Shown: one piece after another, positions 10,301 through 20,845 of the stretch
Position numbering within the stretch: position 1 is the first letter of the stretch
Layout: each line of letters opens with the position of its first letter
DNA from: Priapulus caudatus
Taxonomy: Eukaryota > Priapulida > Priapulimorpha > Priapulimorphida > Priapulidae
Direction of reading: 5' to 3'
Assembly (NCBI RefSeq): GCF_000485595.1
Contig: NW_014577185.1
Coordinates: 124,771 to 188,770, forward strand
Length of the DNA stretch: 64,000 nucleotides
Program-made: the position numbers and the translations under genes
Notes under the pieces: model-generated
Seen by the model: the letters and a program-made list of their open reading frames with translations, nothing else
Databases searched by the model: none
Told to the model about the DNA's origin: nothing

Positions 10301-12431
10301 TGACATCAACAAGTTCCTGTGGATGGTGCGCATTGCAGAGGGAGAACACCCAGCGGAGATTAAGGTACAGTTTAGTGCTGGGAATGTTCTTGTCTTCTTC
10401 ATACTGTCGAAAAATTGTGTGAAGGTGGACCGATTAAGTGGCATAGCTGAATGGAATGTTGCCCTGACAACAAGGTATTTCGGTGTATCTCGATGGTAAA
10501 CTGTGTACGACTACGAGTTTATTGTCTTGTGTGGTTTGTGATGCAATGACAGTGATTGTGAAACTATGACAGACTGAGTAGATGTTGAGTATTGCATAGG
10601 TTTCTACCATTGTAGTCAAATATGGCATCGTGGCGCCATCTATTGGAGGGTATAATATACAAGCATGCATTGTGTGTAGTTTAATATTAGTGTGATGAGC
10701 TGTAACAATGAAATATGTGAATAAACATATTCAAAGTCACTAATTTATTTAAAATATACAATTGTGAAATTGTGAAATGTCTTGTGTGTTTTATTTGGCT
10801 AATTTATCACACTTGGTTGTAACTGGCAGGAAAGTGACTATTTCACACAGCAAGGGGAGTTCCGCGTTGATGCCGCCGCCTCACCCATCTTCATGAAGAG
10901 CCTTATGTACAAGATGTGCTACTACCGCTTTGGCGAACTACAGGTGACACACGTGAACAAGTCGCTCAAATGATTCACTGTCTTCCTATCTAAATGATTT
11001 GGTGTAATTTTCAGTTAAAAAAAAATTATTTTTCCAGTATCGTGATCGGAAATGCGCCAGACGTTTGTGTTTGCTGTGATAGGACTGACCTTTATCAAGT
11101 TTTTAGGCCTACTGAAGCTATTCATATCAACAGCACATTCTTAGCTATCTTTCTATTGGCATGAAATTCCAAACGTACCGTCTTACCATTCCAACTTTAC
11201 CATCATTTCATGTCCTCTGCTATGTGCGTTGGTACTAATACATTCTTTGCTCGATTACCTAGAAGCAGTTTACTACTACCATATCTTTTTGACACTACAT
11301 CTATTAAGAGTACCTGTGGTGACTTGTTCTCCGATTGATGGTGTGTGATTGTTTTCCTTACATTACACTATTTCCGTTGGGTCGATGTAATGTTTCTCAA
11401 TGAATGGAAATTTCCTGCACATGTAATGATTTCTGTAATCGGCAGTTGGACTACCGCTCGCCAGCCGGCTATGATCGTACGCGCAACGTGGAGATCGGCG
11501 ATAAGAACGTAAAGTTGTCTGTCCTTGAAGAGGCGTACACGACACAGCACTGGCTCGTTAGAATATACAAGGTACGGTTATGGTGCAGTTAGAGTCTCGA
11601 TTATCTGACCCGAACGGGACCTGCAGGTGGACGGATGCCGGGAAAATGGCGGGTTGTGTGGAAATGTATGGTGGTGATAAAACGTATTGCAGATTGATAG
11701 GTGGTCCCCAGGTCCCCTTGAGTGATCACCTCTATAGAATGAAGACCTATTCATAAATGACAATTTTGGGGTTTCTTAAATGACCTTTGTACCTTGACTG
11801 TACTATAGGTTCCTTTGGTTCCTTATAATGAAATAGTGTATATCTCAATGCAGGTAAACGTACAAGATATTGTCCTTTGCGTGAGTGCTATTCAGGTTAC
11901 GCTATTCTGATTTTAGGTGAAAGACCTGAATAATAAAGTGAAAGTAACCGAGCCACACATTGTTAGCAAGAAAAGAAAGTCAAGATACATTTCCAAGAAG
12001 GTATAGTAGTTGGCTGTGTTAGAATTTTTGAAATTGAAATGTTTTGCCATATAACCAATTTCTCCTCAACACTATTTAGTATGCTGAGGAAATGTTAAGA
12101 AACCAGCTATAGAAATGAGTTTAAATGTGTTTCTACAGTGTAGGCAAGGCCATAGTAAGTATACCTTGACATTTACGTAATAATTCAACATGCTGTAAGG
12201 GAATATTCCAGTGTTACAAGTTTTAGCAAAAATTAAAATCAAGAACGTTAACATAGTTGCATTGAAGGTGTACAAGCCTAGCAGCATTAAGTCGTTCTGT
12301 TGCGAGTTGCTTTCCTGTCAAACGTTCCACTTTTGCAGACAAAGAAGATACGGAAGGGATCAATTAAGAACAAGCCGACAATCATAAAGGGCAGGCATCC
12401 AAGCAAGACGAGGAGCAAGAGCAGAGTCTAG
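2894..12431 (+). CDS. STT3B: Dolichyl-diphosphooligosaccharide-protein glycosyltransferase subunit STT3B (17 exons, N-terminus missing)
   Basis: Catalytic subunit of ER oligosaccharyltransferase. It transfers the dolichol-linked glycan to Asn in N-X-S/T sequons. The exons, all with GT-AG introns and matching phases, are 2894-3002, 3300-3409, 3645-3733, 4602-4690, 5010-5075, 5348-5447, 5984-6082, 6393-6539, 6904-7107, 7636-7862, 8159-8346, 8875-9046, 10191-10364, 10830-10943, 11446-11571, 11917-12000 and 12339-12431 (TAG). They encode 729 residues beginning just after the Trp of EFDPW. Roughly 100 N-terminal residues are missing against animal STT3B. Visible motifs are the D-x-E motif (D116, E118), SVSEHQP (297-303), WWDYG (504-508) and sequons around 523-529. 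An acidic loop near 390-408 and a basic tail with ISKKTKK...IKNK favour STT3B over STT3A. It is a multi-pass ER membrane protein and converges on OS9. I am very sure of the family. Confidence 0.96.
4161..4354. mobile_element. 194-bp MITE with long inverted ends and a 7-bp target duplication
   Basis: The ends GGCTGATAGGGTC and GACCCTATGAGCC are inverted, and the similarity continues for about 48 bases (ATGTCCCCCAGGGTAC, GAACGTACCCTGGTA). TTACTTT occurs directly on both sides (4154-4160, 4355-4361). It sits in an STT3B intron. A 67-bp relative lies at 34371-34437. There is no coding capacity. Confidence 0.85.
4602..4690 (+). CDS. STT3B: STT3B exon with the second acidic D-x-E catalytic motif
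   Basis: The exon encodes [20 protein letters not shown] and the following membrane span. D116 and E118 of the visible fragment match the luminal acidic motif of STT3 enzymes, which helps bind the divalent metal and the lipid-linked oligosaccharide. The acceptor TTTCAG and the donor GTAAAT give phase 1 in and phase 0 out. Confidence 0.93.
5916..6000 (+). repeat. STT3B: 39-bp tandem duplication spanning an STT3B 3' splice site
   Basis: A 39-base unit occurs twice without mismatch (5916-5954, 5955-5993) and then restarts for 7 bases. Each unit contains TGTTTGCAG followed by CGTACTCTGT, so the intron has two identical acceptors. The exon starts at 5945 or 5984. Because 39 is 13 codons and contains no stop, the proximal site would add 13 residues ([13 protein letters not shown]) to the protein. 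The downstream acceptor gives the conserved [14 protein letters not shown] and is the expected product. Confidence 0.93.
6904..7107 (+). CDS. STT3B: STT3B exon with the SVSEHQP loop
   Basis: The largest strongly conserved exon encodes [19 protein letters not shown] followed by [20 protein letters not shown] lies in the external loop that engages both substrates during catalysis. The Glu of this motif is the essential acidic residue described for STT3/PglB/AglB enzymes. The exon ends in phase 1 before the span ending [13 protein letters not shown]. Confidence 0.95.
7328..7384 (+). repeat. (GAT)n microsatellite in an STT3B intron
   Basis: About 19 uninterrupted GAT/ATG triplets lie between the exons ending 7107 and starting 7636. 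The short imperfect repeat CAGGACCCACCC lies just before it (7257-7283). It gives rise to a spurious poly-Met reading frame. Confidence 0.95.
7636..7862 (+). CDS. STT3B: STT3B exon with the acidic STT3B-type insert
   Basis: After the membrane span [20 protein letters not shown], the exon encodes a Glu/Asp/Lys-rich stretch (residues about 386-409, [20 protein letters not shown]) that ends in SLYDK. The next exon continues AGK. Vertebrate STT3B has a comparable acidic, disordered cytosolic loop ahead of YDKAGK that STT3A lacks, which is a main reason for the B assignment. The donor AAG/GTTTGT is weaker than its neighbours. Confidence 0.93.
8875..9046 (+). CDS. STT3B: STT3B exon with the WWDYG catalytic motif
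   Basis: The exon encodes [17 protein letters not shown], then [18 protein letters not shown] and [17 protein letters not shown] (504-508) recognises the +2 Ser/Thr of the acceptor sequon. The two overlapping sequons in NNTWNNS correspond to the conserved glycosylation sites of STT3 itself. Confidence 0.96.
9093..9835. mobile_element. Foldback element with about 135-bp inverted arms in an STT3B intron
   Basis: The left arm 9093-9227 reappears inverted at 9632-9835 with very few mismatches. The outer ends read CAATTAAAGG and CCTTTAATTG. A TTAA near each end would fit a piggyBac/Kolobok-type TTAA target, but because TTAA is palindromic this cannot be separated from arm sequence. The right arm contains a 69-bp tandem duplication (9691-9759 and 9760-9828) that is absent from the left arm. 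The 400-bp centre has no recognisable gene. Confidence 0.88.
12339..12431 (+). CDS. STT3B: STT3B terminal coding exon
   Basis: Thirty codons and a TAG follow the acceptor TTTTGCAG. The product is strongly basic ([12 protein letters not shown], then [14 protein letters not shown]), matching the Lys/Arg-rich C-terminus typical of STT3B. Confidence 0.93.
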   Translation, partial: TKKIRKGSIKNKPTIIKGRHPSKTRSKSRV

Positions 12432-15400
12432 CTGCACAGACTCGCCATGTTTACACAGAGTACGATAAGATTTTTCCCAATTTTCACATTATCTGATTGC
12501 ATTGCGTGTCGTCGACTGTGTCATCATCGTGCGTGACTGCGTCTTGTGTGTGGTTTTTTTTTGATACACGAATCACTTGTTGCAACGTTCTGGAAGAAAA
12601 TAGTGGAAATCTATGGGAACGAATAGGGTTTTTAATGTTCAATTTGAGCCTCATGTAAACATGGTAACTTTTAGTGGTCTCACTTGGAATTTATTATATC
12701 CACCAATTAGATGGGTAGATCTGTTCCTGGTTATACTAACATCCTCTCTAATACTGTCAGTTCCGGACCTGGACGAGGAAGAATTGTGGCTGGTGCTGCT
12801 TACTATATGTTTCAACTTGTGATAGCTTGAAATGTTTGTCTCCACCGTGACAGAGCAACCTACTGATCATGCTCGCCTGCAAGTAGTCGCGCTACAAATC
12901 TGGCAACAGTCGTCAATTGTTTACAACGTCCACGTCTAATCAGATATGTAAAACGTTGACGAGTGCGATAGCACATGCACATCATTGGCTGCTTCTGTAC
13001 ATGTGTGGAAGGGATTTGAAGGCGTCAAGGCAGTCGATTGTTTATTTCCATTTTTTTGAGACAATCTGTTGCAGTGAGATAGACTTGGCAATATTCTCTG
13101 CGAGGCAGCTAGTGCTGGAAAACGCTGGGTATACACCCTAGATAGATATTCGTCCACTGGATGTCCAGATTGGTACATCTATCCTATTTTACTATATAGT
13201 TAATAGGACTAACTCACTGACGTGTTGAGTTCGTGACACCGGTATGGGAGCATCTCGTATTCCAGAACAATTTTAGGCATTAAATGTGACAACTAGAAAT
13301 TCTTGGAGGTGAGCGTCAATTGTAAATTGTATTGTAAATTCAGAGATGCTATAAAATCATCATGAATCGAAATTTAAATGTTGTATTCTTGACGTGCTGT
13401 TGTGTTTGTGTATAATAACATTTAATCTGGCTTCTACCTAGTGGAGTCTCTGTGATGTTTATAGTCTGGCATAGATGTTTTCAGTCGTTTTCTAAACAAA
13501 ATGCAGACAATCAGCAATATGTCATGGTCAAATGCCTTCGTGCTCTCTCCTATAACCACTTTTGCTAGAATATTTCCTAGTTACCTCACAGGTTTGTTTC
13601 TACCATGTTCTGATGCCACAGTGTCTTTGTTACCACGTTGCTGATTAATTAAGATTTAAATTGATTAAACAATATTCCGTTTGTAATTATACATTTTATT
13701 ATTAGTCCAGATTTGCAAATTTCTGAAGATATTGTTCCGAGTACTCTAATAAAGTGGCCGCATTTGAGGCCAAAAGCTATTTAATAACATTTTAATAAGA
13801 CAGTATTGTGGCTATATGATAACAGGTAATTAAGACAGTTGCAGACAGAATGTTTTGCAAATTACTGCCCGAGTATGTCTTGGTTGCAGTATCTTGTAAT
13901 CTGTAACGTTCTGGCATGCTGTTGTGATGCTCTCTGACAGCATTACTGGAACCTTGATAATCCTGTGCAATGGTTTACGGTTGGAAAAAATTAACGTGTT
14001 GTGTCTGACAATGCAGTCATATACATATAAAATAAAAGACATAAAAGAACAAGGGAAATTCTTTAATAAATATTTTTATTGGGCTCTTTATAATAGAAAA
14101 TATTTTTATATAACTTGGAAGTAACAGAATAACGATTTGTAAAAAATGTGACAGTCACGATTATTAATGACCGTAGTTGAATAGGCCCCTTCTACCTAGT
14201 GCATCTGGAAACGAAATTACCACTTGCACATGCATGCATCACAGTGCATGCATTGATGAAGCTTATACAGCTAAAAACGAGTAACTTACTAGAATCAACC
14301 AATCCCGATGGGGGCTGAAAGGCCTGTTAATGTTGCTGTGCACGCATGCCTGAACCCAAGCAGTGGGATTTCAACCAGACATTTTTCAAATTCTTTAACT
14401 AGGTCATACGGCCAGGAACATCGCTTTTTTGGTGAACAGTGAGTCAACACGATAGAACGGTGATCAAACAAACCAACACAACTAACGCCATAACAGTTTA
14501 CAAAGCATACAGAAAGATAGCCACACGTGCCTGCATGTACACACGGGTAAATGTCCCAATGCGAAAGCGCACATTTAGCCACTTATATTATGACTAATTG
14601 AAAGACGGTACATTGACGCATCTTAAATTATACAACCCAACCAACTATATATAAACATGCCCACGAGGAGCTGAGAGTATCCAAAAACTCGTACAGCACA
14701 TAACACCATGCTCTATATCCTTGCTGATCATATCACATTAAATAAAAAATGGTGACCACAATAATGGATTACATCATGAACACATATCTATACAATAGTA
14801 GTATACACACATATATGTTCATGATTAAATTTACAAAATATACAACAAATGTACTGCAGTAGAATGTCATGCAAAACCGACAAAGGTATGAGACAGCATG
14901 ATACTTTATGTTTAGGAGAACTAATGACCAGGGATATTCTTTGGTGCCAAATGGTCATACACATGTCCTTCCAGTTTAGTTCATCAAATCTACTAATATT
15001 ATATGTGCAGGAGCAATTTAGCATACATTTGGAGTCATTTTTATTGTAGTGTGCAAACTGTAGGCATATGTTCCAAATTGTAACACAATACAATAATATA
15101 TCGTAAACATCTAAATGAAAATGATATGAATAGCAAGCCAATTATAATCACAATACTGTCTCAAACACAACAAAACCTGATACCACAAGCAAGGACATGA
15201 CAGCCACATATCTCATACCACTCTTTATCTGTTTATACTATTTACAATACCTCTTGAATATATTTAGTCTAACAACTCGATCACACAGCACGCAATTCAC
15301 AGTTTAAATGGAAAGGTAACAGATATGGTTTGCCATCCTCCAAACTTATACGATCTGTAATTCGTTTAGCTGCCCATGCAGAGAGAGCACCTGCACCGTC

Positions 15401-15655
15401 ATCAGTTACAAGAGCATGCAAAAACGTGAAACCACTGCACGGTAAGTAATTGCTAATTTTTCCAGCACTAATTCTTTGACTACTGACCACAGTAAAGAAC
15501 AATCTGAAACAAATTTTTTTTGCAATTCGGCTTCATTAAACAACAACTAAAAGTTCCTAAAAGAAATATGAATTCGTTTTGGTGCAACGTCAGCTAAAAC
15601 TGGCTGGTTTTTCACCAGATTGTTTACCACGTGTGTATTATATTTTTGTTGTTGC
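12432..15655. other. Convergent 3' region between STT3B and OS9
   Basis: It contains both presumed 3' UTRs, with AT-rich sequence rich in poly(A)-type hexamers. A TTTATT (minus AATAAA) at 15040-15045 is a possible OS9 poly(A) signal. On the minus strand an open frame ending near 15281 is preceded by an acceptor-like TTTGTTTCAG at about 15508. It has no recognisable product and may be an alternative terminal exon or chance. No other gene is seen. Confidence 0.5.
13748..13753 (+). terminator. Candidate STT3B polyadenylation signal
   Basis: AATAAA lies 1.3 kb after the STT3B stop and is followed by T-rich sequence. It is the first canonical hexamer I saw downstream of the stop. The assignment rests on position only. 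Confidence 0.3.
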
Positions 15656-15841
15656 TCACAAATCCTCGTCTTCATCCTCCATTCGTATGAAAGCAGAAAC
15701 GATCGATTGCTGGTCAGCGTCACTTGTGTCGTGTTTTGTTTCGGTTTTTTGTGCAGCAACAGACGCTTGCCAGACATAGTTATAATTCTTCTCCAGTACA
15801 TTGTGTCGCTCCTTTTCCTGTATCATATCTTTATTTGCTCC
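15656..15841 (-). CDS. OS9: OS9 terminal coding exon
   Basis: An acceptor (CTCTTTCAG) is followed by 61 codons and TGA: GANKDMIQEKERHNVLEKNY, then NYVW and an acidic end MEDEDEDL. The ERHNVLEKNYNYVW segment resembles the KELESNYRRVW of vertebrate OS-9. This supports splicing from the GTAGGC donor next to 16070 rather than reading through to a TAG at 16055. Confidence 0.85.
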   Translation of the reverse strand, partial: GANKDMIQEKERHNVLEKNYNYVWQASVAAQKTETKHDTSDADQQSIVSAFIRMEDEDEDL

Positions 15842-18800
15842 CTGAAAGAGTATAGCCGCTCAGATCGCAAGAAGGAATGAGATACTTGATAAGCTATCAA
15901 CAAAATACAGGTGGTAAACTCATGTGCAATCAAATCTGCTGGTATTGCATATCAACTTAGAGCAATGAAACAAGTTGACTATCACAACTTGAACCATATG
16001 TGCAAACTTCCACATAAGAAGTTAAGCAACTGAGGCACGTCAAATATCTCATAGCTACAATGCGCCTACCAATACACTAGCGATGAGGTTTTTGAACTGA
16101 AGTGTCTCTTCGTCGGAGAGCATGTGGACGTTGTCAGTGACATCGAAGCCTGTCGTCACGATTCTAACTTGAATCTTCTGACCTGATCAAACGAGAGTGA
16201 CTGTTGTGAATTACTTTACAGACATGTGCAAAACAATCACAGAATGAAGTAATGCAAAATCCATTGCAATACATCGTGTGACAGTATCTGGGGAAGTAAT
16301 ACAAAATCTAACGTGAAGCAATTAGTGTGAAAAAGGGATAAACCGATACAAAATTCATGTATAAACAATTAGCAGTAACAACTAATAAAGAGATGTGACC
16401 CATAAAAATGATAGTTGCTAGCTGCCATTGGTTCACGATTTCTACCCTTCACTCACCGCTGGCATCCAGACCGGCTTTTTCCAGCTGCTCTTTAATAGCA
16501 CCCTCTAGCTTTTTCAACTGCTCACTGCGTGCGTTCTGCTTATGCATGTGTTCCTGAAGAGTCTGCTTGATGCGGCTGACACGCATCCGAATGCTGTTCC
16601 GCTGTTTGTACTGATCGACTTTCTCACGCAGTGCACCTGCAATGAAAAGAGGGTGCTGTATGTACGCGGAAACAATTCTGACCTGAACACCGATTAGACA
16701 AATAAGCATTGGGGCTCTACTTGGTGATGACCCCACAGTGCAATGTCGTTAAAGGGATACATGACCCTAGATTCCTTGCATATTATCAGTTAAAATAGGT
16801 TTAGATTATGCTACATTGATTAAAATCTTTAAAATTTCATTGGTCAATATTCATTGGAAATATTTTTAAAGATTGTTTTAAAACTAACAGCTGTATCGTT
16901 GCTTACAACGACAGCAGTGCTACTACTAGCCCATCTGCTTTAATTCAGAGTTGCACATCGCATCTTTCTGGCTGCAGGCTACAGACCAAGGCTGTTTTTT
17001 ATTTATTAATTTAACAGGAGAAGGATTGCAATATTTTATAATCATTTTATAAACATAGATTCAGTTATAACATGGACTAATTTGTCTTAAAATAAAAATC
17101 GTTCGGTTAAATAGCAGTTATGTATAAATATAATTGCACTTTTATGATTAGCCCTCGGTCTGTAACCCACAAAATAAATCGGCAAAAGCGTAACTTTGTC
17201 AGGGTGCATGGCAGTACAATCACGGGGTGTCAGTGGCCGAAAATAACGATTTCGAAATTCACTGTTGTTATATAACAAATGTGAATGCATGATCATATAA
17301 ATTTGTAGGGATATACTATTATTTACACACTTACTATCAGAATATACCCTAAAACTCTAGGGTGTAGTATCCCTTTAAGCGAACGCTCCCTAAATAGCTT
17401 GCCAGTTTGATTTTACCAAGGCAATGGAATTGCTAGCGAAAATGCAGAATGTCTGCAAGTGGTCCACAGAATTAGCCCCATTGACACTGGGCAATGTCAC
17501 CAGCTTAAGAGGTTAGATACAGCTCTATCTGCATTAACCATAAACCAGGGAATATGCATGAGTGGAAAAAGAGAAATTTCGGGAGGCCGGTGGCAGTTGT
17601 CCAGGTAGGAGAGAGAATTCAGGAGGGGGCTGGGAGTGGTCGACAAGTGGTAGGGCGTCTGATCCGACTCTGCATGTGTACATGCCTGTATGAATGTAGT
17701 GTGCCCAGAACTAGTGTGGCAAAAAAGAACCAATATTCTACAACAATATTACTAATGTCTGAATGGCTTCACTATGGTGGATTTGAGAGAAAGACATACG
17801 TGATACATAATGTTCCCTATCGTTTGGCTGCACCTCAGACCCACTCGGTGATTTCTCTCCATCGATTTCTTCATCTATTTCTCTCTCAATATCTGCAACA
17901 TATAAATAAGAGATTAAATGCCAATAATACATAAGGATCGCTTTCCCATTTCTCCAGCAACTGTATATGCAATTGGTAAATATTTCTGAATATATTTGGA
18001 TGCGTTTTTTGCTAATAATAAAGGCAGCGATCGGCACTTCAGCCCCGATTTCTTACATATTACTCGATGTCAGCTTTGCTGCATATTCTAGTGTTCACAT
18101 TAGGAATAACTAGTGCCGCGGAGCGACAGCGCTCATCTAACGTCTACTGCGGTGACTCTGTGGTGGAGTGGTGGGATTCTAGTAAACCCTGTTAGTACCA
18201 AATGTGTTCACATACGCGCCGAAACAGTGGAAGGCACAGGGGTGGTATCAGGAACCTTCTCAAAGGAATGTTCATTGGGATCGTTATGAAAGTTGCCACG
18301 AGATGGCGCGTACGTTTAAGTGTCTCAAGATTAAAGATGGAAGCTCCCATCGTACGTAGTAGCAACAACTATTTGCAAGACAGAATAGGTAAGCACTCAT
18401 CCATTTACCTACGCAAGCCTACAGGCTGAAATAGAGAGCTGCCACCTGTAACTAATTAATGCAGGCAAAAACTACACAGTACTATCACCACCACATGCAC
18501 TGGCAGTGGCATAAGTTACATGTAACACACTGACAGTACAGAATGCCATAGAAATTATACGATTTAAGGAGCATAAACCTTCTTCAACCAAATTTAGCAT
18601 TTGAAATTTCACTGTGACATTGTAGCCTCATACATCCAGGCATGTATAGATTCTACTAGCAAACCCGGCAGTCAAATTCTTTCTAACAGTAAACAAATCC
18701 ATGTTTAACCCTCCTCTTGAGGGTCAAAAGGTTATTTGACACTTACTCTTCGCATGTCAGCAGAAAGTACAATTCATGGTCCTTTCAATAAAGCCATAAA

Positions 18801-20768
18801 AATGCTAGGTCACCGCTGAAACAAAAAAGATTTTCAATCACTCCATCAGACCATGTCCCAGAAAATGTCTAAAATCTGCCCTGTGCCCCATTGACCTTTG
18901 ACCTGTGACCTCCAATTTCGGCACAGTGATGGCTTTTCCTACCATGATGCTATACACAAACTATCACGAGCCTAGGTCGAGCCGTTTAATTTCCTCCCTA
19001 TACCTTAAGTTAAGGAGGGAATGTTCCCCCTTCTTTTACACCTCTTGACCTTTGACCTTTAACCCCCAGCTTCGACGTCCCAACTCGTTTTCGGATTACC
19101 CCCCCACGTCCCGAATATCGTGACCGTACGTCGAGCGGTTAAGATTTATGCCCAACTGTTGACGCACGGACGCGGACGGCCGGACGGACGAACGGACGGA
19201 CGGACGCACGGACGCACGGACGCACGGACAATCATGCGATTCTACAAGCTGCATCTGACTACGTCAGATGAGCTAATAACACATCGAGTAACTCCAGTTT
19301 AGTATATAATTCAGGTTGTCAACCTAGAAACACGATAATTCACTATTACTTTTGAAACTAGTTAATTATCGAATAACATTGACCCTTACTATTCGCAGGG
19401 TCCCTCTTCATATTTAGTGCCTCATAAACATCTCCATTTTCTTCTTTTTCATCTTTGTCCTTCTTCATCAATATGTCCTTTCGCACTTCTGCTGTAGAGG
19501 TTGGCATCTGTGTCAAGTCAGATAGAGGCTCAGTCTGTTGGTCATCTTCCATCTTGTTTTCTGGTGCCCCATCCTGCAATGCATCTTCTCCCTGCTACAC
19601 ATGATGACCAAGATTAGCCGATTTTGAAAACAAACCCCGAAGCAAATAGGAAGAGTGAAAACGCAAGGGTGGGACAAAAGATAGTTAGTGTCAAATGCCA
19701 TGTGGGATGGTCCTGCATAGGTACCCCACATGCATAACTGCTTCCTGGATTCATACAGATGCTGGGAAGAGTTTTCTACAGTTACATATACATAGAGACA
19801 CACCTCTATACCTACTGACAGCTAAACACTTCTTGCATTAAAGAGACAGACTGGCTGAGTGTCACAGGGGTAAACAATGTATTCGTTCTGTCAGATGAGC
19901 TAAAATATCATTTTCTTTCTCACAGTGTGAAATGATAAGTAGTAGCAACAAGATGCACGAACTTGATCTAGCTCTTCATCGTTGCTCTCTATATTTTCCT
20001 CCAGGTTATCAAGTTGTCTCAGAAGCTTGTTCAGAGCATTGGCAAGTTTAGTAAGTGCCACGTCATTCTCAGCATCTCCATCCAGCGTCTCTTCATCTGA
20101 TGTATCAGCCCATTCTTCTGACTGAAATACAAAAAGGAGAAACAAACTAAACGTGTAAACACGTTTCAACCAGGCAAGGGTTCACTCCATTCTCCTTTTG
20201 TCATACAAGAGGGAAATTGCTAGAGTGCTGAAGGTGTAACTTACAACTGAAGTTTTACTCCTCTTGCATTTGTATATAAAACATAATATAATATAGCAAC
20301 CATTCTTACTTCCTGGTACATTCTCTACCTTTCGCAGTCTAGGAACACTTTTAATATTAAATTTATTATTATTGAATCTAATGTTGTTTTTGCAAGAAAC
20401 ATTCAAAATCATAGCAAACAGCATTTGGTACAGATCTTATAATGTACTACCTGCTCAGCATCATCATCATCATCATCATCATCTTGTTCCTGGGATGTAG
20501 ATGTCAGCACAGTCTCCAGCTGCTGTCTGACCTCACTGACCTTCTGTGCACTAAGGTCATCTCCCAATACTGTATTCAATTCTAGAAATATTTTGCACCT
20601 TTATGAGTTTTTAGAATGAAATTATAGTACAATAAGCAATTGAACTTTGCGTGGTCAATTTAGTCTCATTGACAATTACCTGTTTTACATAGCATGATAT
20701 GAAGGCCTGGGAAATAATATATCAAGAGCTAACATTACCCAAGTATTATTAGCTCTTGAATATATTAT

Positions 20769-20845
<77 letters not shown>

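Noticed and set aside
15281-15502. 73-residue minus frame near the OS9 3' end with an acceptor-like TTTCAG
   Set aside because: No family resemblance and it lies after the OS9 stop; probably 3' UTR.
16055-16069. TAG stop that would end OS9 at ...SVLVGAL
   Set aside because: The GTAGGC donor before it and the conserved exon at 15841-15656 give a better, family-like C-terminus; read-through could still be a minor isoform.
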